Positions 22,723 through 32,543 of a DNA stretch of 64,000 nt are shown here, piece by piece. Position numbers and translations under genes: made by a program. The stretch's first letter is position 1; each line of letters starts with the position of its first letter. The notes under the pieces are model-generated. The model had not been told where the DNA came from. It was given only the letters and a program-made list of their open reading frames with translations, and searched no databases. Origin of the DNA: Aquarana catesbeiana (lineage: Eukaryota; Chordata; Amphibia; Anura; Ranidae); assembly GCF_042186555.1 (NCBI RefSeq), contig NC_133334.1, positions 207,090,442-207,154,441 of the forward strand, given 5' to 3'.

Positions 22723-22890
22723 TCAACAAACAGACAGTGCAGCGCTAAATAAATGGAGAAAATAGAATAACATTGAGATAAAACACAATACAATCCACCA
22801 CGGTGTACACCGTGGTGGATTGTATTGTGTTTTATCTCAATGTTATTCTATTTTCTCCATTTATTTAGCGCTGCACTGTCTGTTTGTTGA
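22723..22890. repeat. 168-bp perfect palindrome
   Basis: Every base from 22723 to 22806 is complementary to 22890 to 22807; I found no mismatch and no loop. Two outermost bases belong to the TSD by chance. Confidence 0.92.
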
Positions 22891-22978
22891 TGTTTATTGA
22901 GGGATTTGATTATTGGCCCTAGTGTTCAGCTGCTGTTCTAGTCTATATCATTTCGCGCTGATTTATTTTGTTTATCTG
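22725..22978 (+). mobile_element. Mini Penelope-like insertion with a perfect palindrome
   Basis: Flanked by the exact 14-bp repeat AGTTTAGCAACCTC (22711-22724, 22979-22992), across which the L2 sequence rejoins. The insert is an inverted pair of ~83-bp arms with no spacer (centre GGTGTACACC at 22802-22811), followed by an 88-bp tail (22891-22978). The arm termini contain GCGCTAAATAAATGG, like pLTR ends at 38775 and 16460. The tail shares ATAGACT.GA.CAGC (complement) with the 12035-12120 tail. Non-coding. Confidence 0.75.
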
Positions 22979-23153
22979 AGTTTAGCAACCTCGTCTATAG
23001 TGGTGGGGTTGAAAGAGGGAAGTAATAATTGTGCCTGTGGGCATGAAGTGTGAAGCGTGGAGGGTATCGGAACAGTAGAGATCTCCTCGCGAATTGTATC
23101 GATCTTCTGTTTGAAGTGATTATTATTTCAGGTACTTATATAGCGCTGTCAAT

Positions 23154-23870
23154 TTACACAACGCTTAAATGCCTTGTCAAGCATGTGGTACCAAAATGGC
23201 TGATGTTTTTGCCACGCTTGATCTGCTTGTGGCAGAGATTGCAAATTGCGACAGTGTTATTGATTGGCTGCACATGTGTTAAAAAAGTCCCACATAGCTG
23301 AGCTGTGGGAAGTGGGCCGGAAGATAACAGCTCCACAATCTGGTGGAATAGGGTGGCTGCTCCCTACTCTTCCATGATGACTGCCTCGTTGGGGTTGTGC
23401 CTCCCCCTCACTTTCCTCCTTTGCTCTATCCTGGACCCAAGTCACGCCAGTGACCTCATCATCCCCTCCATCCTCATCATCACTGGAGGCAACTAGGCAA
23501 TACGCTGCGGTTGGGGGAACATGACTGCCAATTTGTTGTTTATCAGTGTTCTCCCCTCTCTGTAGGCTCATGTTACTCCCTTCCTCTACCTCAGAACCAA
23601 CATCAGAATCAAGTAATGTCTGGGCATCCTCAAGAAGCAAGTGGCTAACTCAGTGTTCAAATAATTCAGCTGACTCCTCCATGCATGATGCTAGGGCTAT
23701 GGGCAGGAGTAGCTGTGGACAAGGAGGCAGAATAAGCCGCTCCGGCAGCTGCGGTGGACTGTGCACTAGTGTCAGCTTTAGTCAGAGGATGAGGATGGTT
23801 TAGTAAGCCACTCCACCACCTCCTCTACATGCTGTGGCTGGATAGCACAGCCAACATCACTTAACAGAGA
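23154..23870 (-). pseudogene. hAT transposase N-terminus with BED zinc finger
   Basis: One frame (23640-23257) encodes an acidic linker (SSDDEDGGDDE) and SSAMWDFFNTCAANQ, the Trp/Phe start of a BED finger. A shifted frame (to 23154) continues QPINNTVAICNLCHKQIKRG with C-x2-C and then THFG-like spacing to CLTRHL. The His/Cys ligands of the finger are therefore split by a frameshift. The region upstream (to about 23870) is Ser/Thr-rich N-terminal sequence in broken frames. The rest of the transposase is absent, cut by the L2 insertion. BED fingers bind hAT ends. Confidence 0.7.
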
Positions 23871-24062
23871 CATATGTGCCCCGCCTGAGGACGGACCATG
23901 TCCACAGTTGCCTGTGGACAGATGCTGCTGGCTTCCTCATAGTGGCATGGGAACGTCTGTCTCTCCTTGTTGTCCTTTCAGGCATGATGGGGGGGGGCTT
24001 ATTACCCAAATTTTATAGAAATTGGAAAATGTGTGATTGGATGCACTTTTTTGAATGAAAAG

Positions 24063-24724
24063 TGGTGTTTGGCGCGCTTTAATTTGAGGACTGACCCTGA
24101 CAAAATGTAAAACCTATACAAAAAATTAAAAAAGGTGGAACACCATCATCGCAGTCAGCAAAGCTGACAATTTAAAAAAAAAGGGGGTTGGCAGGGCACA
24201 CAATCAATCAAAAAAAAAAAAATGCAGCAACCAAAAACAAAGAGGTATACACCACTGTATACAGCACTAAATGTTATGTAAAGCTGTGTTAAACACGCAC
24301 TACACTATACTGACACACTATACTCAAACACTATACTAACATTACACTAACACTCTACACTCAGAGTCACAATAAGCAAACACACTAACCCGCTAATAGC
24401 AAATTAAGCCCTGCTCTATCTATCTCCACTCCAACACAATGCAAAAGCTTCCTATGGGAAAATTACCCTTTATAGTGAGGGGAGGGACTATGAGCACTGA
24501 GTTGTGATTGGAGAAAGTCATTATCACTTTGTCAAATCAGGGCTTGGACAGTGCTCTGGTGCCTTTCATCCAACTGGGGCCTAAGACTGCACTGTGAAGT
24601 GCAGTGCATTGTGGGGCACTGAGCAGGTGAACATCCCGTCGAACGACCAGCAAATTCGTGTGTTCACCGAACAGGTAATGTTCGGTCTGAACTTTTGCTT
24701 GGCTGAACTGTTCGCCCAACACTA
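24063..24724 (-). other. hAT 5' untranslated and terminal region
   Basis: Upstream of the BED exon on the minus strand. Contains an ACACTATACT-rich stretch (24290-24400) and, in the last ~100 bp, TTCG/CGAA inverted words leading to the terminus. No ORF of interest. Confidence 0.5.
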
Positions 24725-25373
24725 CTTCTGCCTTTCAAACCACTTGAAGGGCTCAGTCCTCTCCATTCGCAGCCTGAGCCCCCATAACTCCAGGTGAGGG
24801 GATGAAAAATATGAAGAAAGAAGGGACACCCCTCCCCTCCTCCCATCCCAGGTGTCTCTTCTTTAACCACTTCCCAATCGGCCACTGCATATGTACGGCC
24901 AGGTGGGCGCTCTCTCCTGAGTGGATGTTCAGGAATGTCCCTTGGAAGGAGGGGGATCGCCCGCGCAGCACGATGCGCTCGTGCCACCCGTACACGGCGC
25001 ATCTCAGATCGGCAGGAGTGCTCTGTGATTGGCCCTCCTGATCACATGACGGTCATGTCCAATCACAGCCGTCATGTGATGTAAACAGAGAGCTGGTTGC
25101 TAGGCGATCGGCTCTCCTCACACATTAGTTGTCAGTGAGGAGAGGGGATCGCTGCAGTCGGCTGCTGATCAGTGTGTATGAGCTGTTTTTTACAGCTTTT
25201 TACACACTGATCACCAGCATAGTAACACACAGTGTAAAACACATGTCCCCAAAACACGTCCCCAAAATACATCTGTCCCCCACATATGTCCCAGTAAAAT
25301 CACATGTCCCAATGATTATCTGCACACATATGACCGTGATCACCTACACACATCTGTACATGATCATTTTACT

Positions 25374-25661
25374 AAACATAGATCTGTAACTCACTGCTCC
25401 TAGCTCTTCTCTCCTCACACTGGAAATGGTGTGTGAAGAGAGAAGAGCTGGTAACAGTTAGTTACAGCTCTATGTTTACATTCCATCCACAGCCATTGGC
25501 CAGGGCTGTGTACCACATGATCGGCTGTGATCCATTCCATTCGCTAAATGTAAACATAGAGCTGTAACTAACTGTTACCAGCTCTTCTCTCCTCACACAC
25601 TGTTTCCAGTGTGAGGAGAGAAGAGCTAGGAGCAGTGAGTTACAGATCTATGTTTAGTGGT
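25374..25661. repeat. Nested inverted repeat in the piggyBac 5' region
   Basis: TAAACATAGATCTGTAACTC at 25374 is complementary to GAGTTACAGATCTATGTTTA at 25642. Each ~105-bp arm is itself an imperfect palindrome built on CAGCTCTTCTCTCCTCACAC. Folding would give a four-way or long cruciform structure. Confidence 0.7.
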
Positions 25662-25724
25662 GTCTGCACCAACACCACACCTGTCCCATTGCCCCCTCCC
25701 AATTGTCATCTGTCACCCAACAGT

Positions 25725-26440
25725 CACCCCATAAAAGTGCATCTGTCACATAAGAGACTGCCATCAGTGACCATCAGCGTTGCAACCGTCACCCATCAGT
25801 GACCGTGCCCTGTCACCTGTCACCCATCAGTGACCGCGCCCTGTCACCTGTCACCCATCAGTGACCGCGCCCTGTCACCCGTCACCCATCAGTGACCGCG
25901 CCCTGTCACCCATCAGTGACCGCGCCCTGTCACTCGTCACCCATCAGTGACCACGCCCTGTCACCCATCACCCATCAGTGACCGTGCCCTGTCACCCATT
26001 ACCCATCAGTGACCGTGCCCTGTCACCCATCTCCCATCAGTGACCGTGCCCTGTCACCCGTAACCCATCAGTGACCATCAGCGGTGCACGTGTCACCCAG
26101 TGACCATGCCCTGTCACCCATCACTCATCAGTGACCGTCAGCGGTGCACCCGTCACCCATCAATGACCGTGGCCTGTCATCCTTCACCTGCCACCCATCA
26201 TTGACAGTCAGCGGTGCACCCGTCACCCATCAGTGACCGTGGCCTGTCATCCGTCACCCATCAGTGACCGTGGCCTGTCACCCATCACCCATCAGTGACT
26301 GTCGCCCGTCACCGCCTGTGGCCTGTCACCCATCAGTGACCATTGCCCGTCACACCATCATCACCTATCAGTGAACGTCACCTGCCACCCATCGCACAGC
26401 CCATCAGTGACCGTCACCTGCCACCCATCTGTCACCACAG
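25725..26440. repeat. ~30-bp satellite GTCACCCATCAGTGACCG...
   Basis: About twenty irregular units of CCTGTCACCCATCAGTGACC with variable CGCGC/GTGC/GTCAGC spacers. It lies just upstream of the piggyBac start codon region; the Arg/His/Pro-rich frames across it are repeat artefacts. Confidence 0.85.
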
Positions 26441-27884
26441 AGCTACCCGACACACAGCCATGTCCAAAAGAGTATATAAAAGTGAGGAGGCGTTCCAGAT
26501 CCTCTCCATGACGGATGAGAGCACCGGGGGGAGTTTTCATCAGATTCCAATTCCAATTCTGATTCCGAATCAAATTCGGCATTTGAACCGATCGAGAGTA
26601 GTAATGATTCGGATGAAGAATGGGACCCTCCTTAAAGGGCACGACACTCTGGAAACCAGGCAGCTACCAGCAACCAGGATTATATTCCCAGGCCCAGTAC
26701 CAGCGCTGCCGCCAGCAATAGGTCCCATGAACAAAGGCCCAATACCAGCGCTGCCACCAGCAATAGGCCCCAGGAACAAAGGCCCAGTACTAGTGCTGCT
26801 GCCAGCAATAGGCCCGCGAACAAATGCCCAGGCCCAGTACCAGTGCTGCCACATCACGCCTTAGTACCAGCACAGGAAATTCAACTCCCCCAACTACTAG
26901 AGTGTCATGTCTCCCAAGAGCCAGGGCCGCTACATACATGCCAGATGGTCTTGCCAACCCAACATGGCTGCCTTCCGACTCGGGATCACCAATTATTCCC
27001 CCTTTCACAGCACAGCCAGGTGTGCAGGCCAAGACCCAAAATTTCACAGAGATCGATTGCATTCATCTTTTTTTGCCCGACACTTCCCTGCAATTCATTG
27101 TGGACCAGACAAATTTATATGCCCAGCAATTTATTGCCAACAACCCCCAATCATCTTATGCCCGTCCGTTTGAGTGGAGAGATCTTAGTTAAAAGGAGTT
27201 CAATTTGTTTTTGGGCCTCATCCTAAACATGGGGCTTACAAAAAAAAATGAAGGACATGCCTATTGGTCCACCAACCCCATCCATCACACACCCACGTAT
27301 TCTGCCGTAATGCCCAGGTCCCGATATGAGATGATTATGAGATTCCTTCATTTTAACAACACCCAGTGCCCTCCCCGCAATCATCCCAATTCCGATAAGC
27401 TATATAAAATTCGCCCACTGATAAATGTATTTTCCCAACGATTTGCAGAACTCTATGTCCCCAAGAAGCATATATGTGTGGATGAGTTCCTGGTACCATT
27501 TTCAGGCCGGCTAGGAATAAAACAATATATTCCTAGCAAAAAGGCCAAATATGGGAGTAAAATTTTACAAGCTTTGTGAGAGAGTCACGGGATATCTTTA
27601 TGCGTTCCGCATATATGAAGGAAGAGATTCCCAGCTCCAGCCCCAAGTGCCCGGCCTACATGGGCACAACTGGAAAAATTGTATGGGACCTGGCTTACCC
27701 ACTTCTGAAAAAAAGGTTTCATATATACCTTGACAACATCTATACGGGGGCGTAACTAGAAATCACAGGGCCCCATAGCAAAATGTTGTATGGGGCCCCC
27801 CCTGCAAACAGCCCCCCCCCCAAAAAAAAAACTAATTCCATTGAACAACAGATTATCACACTCATGTGGCACAGTACTTCTAAT

Positions 27885-28164
27885 TCATCAGTGTCTGTGA
27901 CCAGTAAATTCATTCATCAGTGACCGTGACCAGTAAAATCATTCATCAGTGACCAGTAAATTCATTCATCAGCGACCAGTAAATTCATTCATCAGTGACC
28001 AGTAAATTCATTCATCAGTGACCGTGACCAGTAAATTCATTCATCAGTGACCAGTAAATTCATTCATCAGTGACCGTGACCAGTAAATTCATTCATCAGT
28101 GACCAGTAAATTCATTCATCAGTGACTGTGACCAGTAAATTCATTGATCTATGACCGTGACCAG
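27885..28164. repeat. 23/29-bp satellite, left block
   Basis: Units of CAGTGACCAGTAAATTCATT + CAT (23 bp) alternate with units having an extra GTGACC (29 bp). It continues at 30502 beyond the foldback insertion. Confidence 0.9.
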
Positions 28165-30501
28165 TAGGGATGAGCTTCGAGTCCGAGTCAAACTCATGTT
28201 CGACTCGAACATTGGCTGTTCGCAAGTTCACCGAACAGCGAACAATTTGGGGTGTTCGCGGCAAATTCGAATGCCGCAGAACACCCTTTAAAAGTCTATG
28301 GGAGAAATCAAAAGTGCTAATTTTAAATGCTTATATGCAAGTTATTGTCTTAAAAATTTTTTTGGGACCTGGGTCCTGCCCCAGGGGACATGGATCAATG
28401 CAAAAAAAAGTTTTAAAAACGGCCGTTTTTTCAGGAGCAGTGGTTTTAATAATGCTTAAAGTCAAACAATAAAAGTGTAATATCCCTTTAAATTTCGTAG
28501 CTGGGGGGTGTCTATAGTATGCCTGTAAAGGGGCGCATGTTTCCCGTGTTTAGAACAGTCTGACAGCAAAATGACATTTCGAAGGAAAAAACCCATTTAA
28601 AACTACTTGCGGCTATTGCATTGCACAATACACATAGAAGTTCATTGATAAAAACGGCATGGGAATTCCCCACAGGGGAACCCCGAACCAAAATTTAAAA
28701 AAAAAAATGACGTGGGAGTCCCCCTAAATTCTATACCAGGCCCTTCAGGTCTGGTATGGATTTTAAGGGGAACCCCATGCCAAAAAAACCCCCCCAAAAA
28801 ACAGCGTGGGGTCCCCCCAAAAATCCATACCAGACCCTTATCTGAGCAAGCAACCTGGCAGGCCGCAGGAAAAGAGGGGGGGACGAGAGTGCGGCCCCCC
28901 CCCCCTCCTGAACCGTACCAGGCCACATGCCCTCAACATTGGGAGGGTGCTTTGGGGTAACCCCCCAAAACACCTTTTCCCCATGTTGATGAGGACAAGG
29001 GCCTCATCCCCACAACCCTGGCCGGTGGTTGTGGGGGTCTGTGGGCGGGGGGCTTAATCGGAATCTGGAAGCCCCCTTTAACAAGGGGACCCCCAGATCC
29101 CGCCCCCCCCTGTGTGAAATGGTAAGGGGGTACTTACCAGCATGGATGCCAGCATGGATGTGGAGTGGCCCGGAGAAGAAAATGAAGAAGAGAAGAAGAG
29201 AAGAAGAGAAGAGGGAAGAAGAGAAGAAGATGAAGAAGAAGATGAAGAGAAGAGAGGGAGCCTTCCCCCATGCCATGGGTGCGGAGCGCCCCGAGGAGAA
29301 GAAGATAGAAGACGCCACGGAGGAGATGCTGGATGACAACGCCGGAGGAAGAACCAGAAGAACCAGAAGAAGATGAAGGAAGATAGAAGAAAGAAGAAGC
29401 ATTTAAATAAAGGAATTGTCAAAAACTGTCTCTTGTCATTTTTATCATTTTTGACAGTTTTTTAGTGAAATTGTAGGGGTAAGTACCCCCTTACCATTTC
29501 ACACAGGGGGGGGCCGGGATCTGGGGGTCCCCTTGTTAAAGGGGGCTTCCAGATTCCGATAAGCCCCCCGCCCGCAGACCCCCACAACCACCGGCCAGGG
29601 TTGTGGGGATGAGGCCCTTGTCCTCATAAACATGGGGACAAGGTGTTTTGGGGGGCTACCCCAAAGCACCCTCCCAATGTTGAGGGCATGTGGCCTGGTA
29701 CGGTTCAGGAGGGGGGGCGCACTCTCGCCCCCCCCTCTTTTCCTGCGGCCTGCCAGGTTGCGTGCTCGGATAAGGGTCTGGTATGGATTTTTGGGGGGAC
29801 CCCACGCCTTTTTTTTTTTTTTTGGCGTGGGGTTCCCCTTAAAATCCATACCAGACCTGAAGGGTCTGGTATGGAATTTAGGGGGAACCCCACGTCATTT
29901 TTTTTTTACATTTTGGCCGGGGTTCCCCTTAGTATCCATACCAGACCTGAAGGGCCTGGTATGGAATTTAGGGGGACTCCCACGTCATTTTTTTTTTAAT
30001 TTTGGTTCGGGCTTCCCCTGTGGGGAATTCCCATGCCGTTTTTATCAATGAACTTCTATGTGTATTGTCGGCAATGCAATAGCCGCGAGTAGTTTTAAAT
30101 GGGTTTTTTCCTTCGAAATGTCATTTTGTTGTCAGACTGTTCTAAACACGGGAAACATGTGCCCCTTTACAGGCATACTATGGACACCCCCCAGCTACGA
30201 AATTTAAAGGGATATTACACTTTTATTGTTTGACTTTAAGCATTATTAAAATCACTGCTCCTGAAAAAACGGCCATTTTTAAAACTTTTTTTTGCATTGA
30301 TCCATGTCCCCTGGGGCAGGACCCAGGTCCCCAAACACTTTTTATGACAATAACTTGCATATAAGCCTTTAAAATTAGCACTTTTAATTATTCATGTTCG
30401 TATCCCATAGACTTTAACGGTGTTCGCGTGTTCGAACGAACTTTTTTCCTATTCGCATGTTCTGGTGCGAACCGAACAGGGGGTTGTTCAGGTCATCACT
30501 A
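28165..30501. mobile_element. hAT foldback element, 2,337 bp
   Basis: Ends TAGGGATGAGC and (complement) TAGTGATGACC, flanked by GTGACCAG at 28157-28164 and 30502-30509. The TSD matches the satellite unit, as a real insertion into the satellite would. The two ~1.15-kb arms are inverted copies (TATACCAGG/CCTGGTAT, GGCGGGGGGCTT etc.) around an asymmetric centre near 29180-29460 containing a GAA-rich run. Lys/Glu/Arg-rich frames in the centre have no homology. Outer 450 bp of each arm matches the hAT ends at 11590-11992 and 19700-20100. Confidence 0.88.
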
Positions 30502-31330
30502 GTGACCAGTAAATTCATTCATCTATGACCGTGACCAGTAAATTCATTCATCTATGACCATGACCAGTAAATTCATTCATCTATGACCGTGACCAGTAAA
30601 TTCATTCATCAGTGACTGCAACCAGTAGATTCATTAATCTATGACCGTGACCAGTAAATTCATTCCTCAGTGACCGTGACCAGTAAATTCATTCATCAGT
30701 GACCAGTAAATTCATTCCTCAGTGACCGTGACCAGTAAATTCATTCATCAGTGACCAGTAAATTCATTCCTCAGTGACCGTGACCAGTAAATTCATTCAT
30801 AAGTGACTGTGACCAGTAAATTCATTCATCTATGACCGTGACCAGTAAATTCATTCCTCAGTGACCGTGACCAGTAAATTCATTCATCAGTGACTGTGAC
30901 CAGTAAATTCATTCATCAGTGACCAGTAAATTCATTCATCAGTGACCAGTAAATTCATTCCTCAGTGACCGTGACCAGTAAATTCATTCCTCAGTGACCG
31001 TGACCAGTAAATTCATTCCTTAGTGACCGTGACCAGTAAATTCATTCATCAGTGACCAGTAAATTCATTCCTCAGTGACCGTGACCAGTAAATTCATTCA
31101 TCAGTGACCAGTAAATTCATTCCTCAGTGACCGTGACAAGTAAATTCATTCATCAGTGACTGTGACCAGTAAATTCATTAATCTATGACCGTGACCAGTA
31201 AATTAATTCATCAGTGACTGCAACCAGTAAATTCATTCCTCAGTGAGCAGTAAATTAATTCCTCAGTGACCAATAAATTCATTCATCAGTGACCAGTAAA
31301 ATCATTCATTAGTGACTGTGACCAGTGCAG
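30502..31330. repeat. 23/29-bp satellite, right block
   Basis: More than 25 units of the same satellite as 27885-28164, with variants CATTCCTCAGTG and CATCTATGACC. No coding. Confidence 0.9.
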
Positions 31331-31833
31331 CCTGCAGGACATTAATACAGCAGTCAGTTACAGTGCAGGACATTTACCCCCCTCCCCCCGCCATGCTGCA
31401 TATTACAAAAATCAAAGTCACAGTCTAAAGACAGTTCGTATTCTTCAGACTGCATGGCATCACTGGGTGGCTGCATCAGCTTAATTTAGTTGTGCTGCTT
31501 CCCTACCTGGAAATGTGAGTGATCGATTCGCTGACTCTGTCTCTGGCTCTCTGCAATAGTGGGTCACGGACCGGTGTATGAGGTTCCTCCTCGGCGGCGC
31601 TGCTTGTGCTTGCAGGCTGCAGTAGTTCTCGCCTCTCCTCCCATCGCGGCTCCGGCCGAGTGACGTCACGCCGCTGGGACAGGGATGGCGCCGGTTATTC
31701 TGTCCCTGCACAGGAGCTTGCCGATGCCGAGGGCCTGGCTGGAGGGCCCCACTCGGCAGCGGGCCGGGGCCCCATAGCGATTGCGGGCCCCATAGCAACC
31801 GCGTGGGTTGCTATGGCGGTAGTTCCGCTACTG
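31331..31833. other. Right unique flank of the 27745-31833 element
   Basis: GC-rich non-repetitive segment ending in CCATAGC/GCTATGG words and the right TIR. The short frames on both strands show no family signature. Confidence 0.4.
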
Positions 31834-32543
31834 CTTCTATACCAGCCTGCCCCTTTTCAAACACCTATACTTCGAAAAAACCCTGGCCTGCGGAAACTCC
31901 AGAGAAAATAGGAAGGGCTTCCCACAATCCATAGTAAACAAAAAGCTGCTAAGGGGAGAAAGAGCAACACTGAGATGCAATGAAGTGCTGGCCTTGAGGT
32001 GGAAGGATAACAGGAACGTTCACATGATGTCCACCATTCACGATAACACTACAGTTGTAGTTCAGTGAAGACAAGGTCCCATTGAAAAGCCGACGTGTGT
32101 CCAAGATTATAATTTCTACATGGGGGGGTGGATTTCAATGATCAAATGATTCAGCCCTATTTGTCAATAAGGAGGTCCCGATTCTGGTACAAGAAGGTAG
32201 CAATTTATCTCATCCATTTGGCCATTTATAATTCCAACATAGTCTACACCAAATCCACAGAAAGCCCTGCCCCCTTCCTAAAATTCATAGAAGAAGTAGT
32301 CACGTCCCCCATCTATCAACAAAGACCCCCCCAGAAGACCTTCGCTCTGATGCTGTTAGCCGACTTCATGAACGCCACTTCCCGTACAACATTCCGCCAT
32401 CTGAAGCAGGCTGAAGATGGCAAAGATGTTGCGTGTGCAACAGAAGAGGATTTCGAAAGGATACCAGCTACCATTGTCCCCAGTGTCCCTCCCAACCTGG
32501 CCTTTGCATTGGTGAATGCTTCAAACTTTATCATACATCCCTA

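Larger units (their letters stand above)
20855..23130 (-). pseudogene. L2-type LINE reverse transcriptase fragment
   Basis: Minus-strand frames encode, from 23130 downward, IREEISTVPIPS, then FNPTTIDEVAKLL, CPLDPVPSQMLRS (RT domain 0-2 region), then GSPQGSVLGPLLFSIYT and CADDTQIYFSTPQPTPS (catalytic ADD box) and WMSHHFLKINLSKTE. A stop (TAG) lies between SIYTPSLG and LIASHGFQ. The 3' part stops after AKVL, where MITE sequence begins. The catalytic block is present twice because of the tandem duplication. The mini-PLE at 22725-22978 splits it, and the frame resumes across the 14-bp TSD. No endonuclease domain is seen. Confidence 0.8.
19700..24724 (-). mobile_element. hAT transposon, 5,025 bp, N-terminal coding part only
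   Basis: Left end TAGAGATGGGGTGAACACC and right end GTTCGCCCAACACTA, with the exact 8-bp duplication CTTCTGCC at 19692-19699 and 24725-24732. The BED-finger coding region is on the minus strand near the right end, so the element runs right to left. The middle has been replaced or invaded by repeat A copy 2, a TTAA-type MITE fragment, an L2 LINE and a mini-PLE. The left 400 bp (19700-20100) is the same non-coding terminal region found at 11590-11992 and 28165-28600. Confidence 0.88.
18360..24745. repeat. Interspersed repeat 'A', copy 1, split by three insertions
   Basis: Pieces at 18360-18626, 19511-19699 and 24733-24745 rejoin into one repeat when the MITE (18627-18812), solo LTR (18818-19505) and hAT (19700-24724) are removed. 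The uninterrupted copies at 20110-20458 and 34185-34568 show the same order: GTGATA.TAAAG start, CTTACCTG-like motif, GCATAGAATGCAT near the end, and a final TTACAACCAC/TTACAACCCC. Non-coding, non-autonomous. Confidence 0.65.
27745..31833. mobile_element. hAT-type non-autonomous element filled with satellite
   Basis: Ends CGGGGGCGTAACTAG and GTAGTTCCGCTACTG are imperfect inverted repeats. Flanks CATCTATA (27737-27744) and CTTCTATA (31834-31841) are 8 bp with one difference, and removing the element rejoins the piggyBac reading frame at DNIY/T-S. Unique edges contain GGGCCCCATAGC-type words at both sides. The interior is a 23/29-bp satellite and an inserted hAT foldback. Confidence 0.8.
26460..32543 (+). 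pseudogene. piggyBac transposase, frameshifted and split by an insertion
   Basis: Fragments in order: MSKRVYKSEEAFQ and an acidic N-terminus with frameshift (26460-26640); a repetitive RPSTSAA-type region (26690-26870); FIVDQTNLYAQQFIANN (27090-27190) then TAA; KEFNLFLGLILNMGLTKK to HICVDEFLVPFSGRLGIKQ (27190-27570; first catalytic Asp in VDEF); IVWDLAYPLLKK and YLDNIY (27670-27744; second Asp). The insert 27745-31833 interrupts directly after DNIY. The gene resumes with SLPLFKHLYF (31842), GGVDFNDQM (32125; third Asp), IYNSNIVYTKS, and in a shifted frame a Cys-rich end (CCVCNRRGFRKD, HCPQCPSQPGLC) that binds target sequence in the family. Multiple stops make it inactive. Confidence 0.85.

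Noticed and set aside
29004..29422. Lys/Glu/Arg-rich and Phe/Ser-rich ORFs
   Set aside because: GAA-rich low-complexity centre of the hAT foldback, open in several frames.
27885..31330. Regular 23/29-bp repeats that might suggest a CRISPR array
   Set aside because: No unique spacers between repeats, no cas genes, eukaryotic TE context; it is a satellite.
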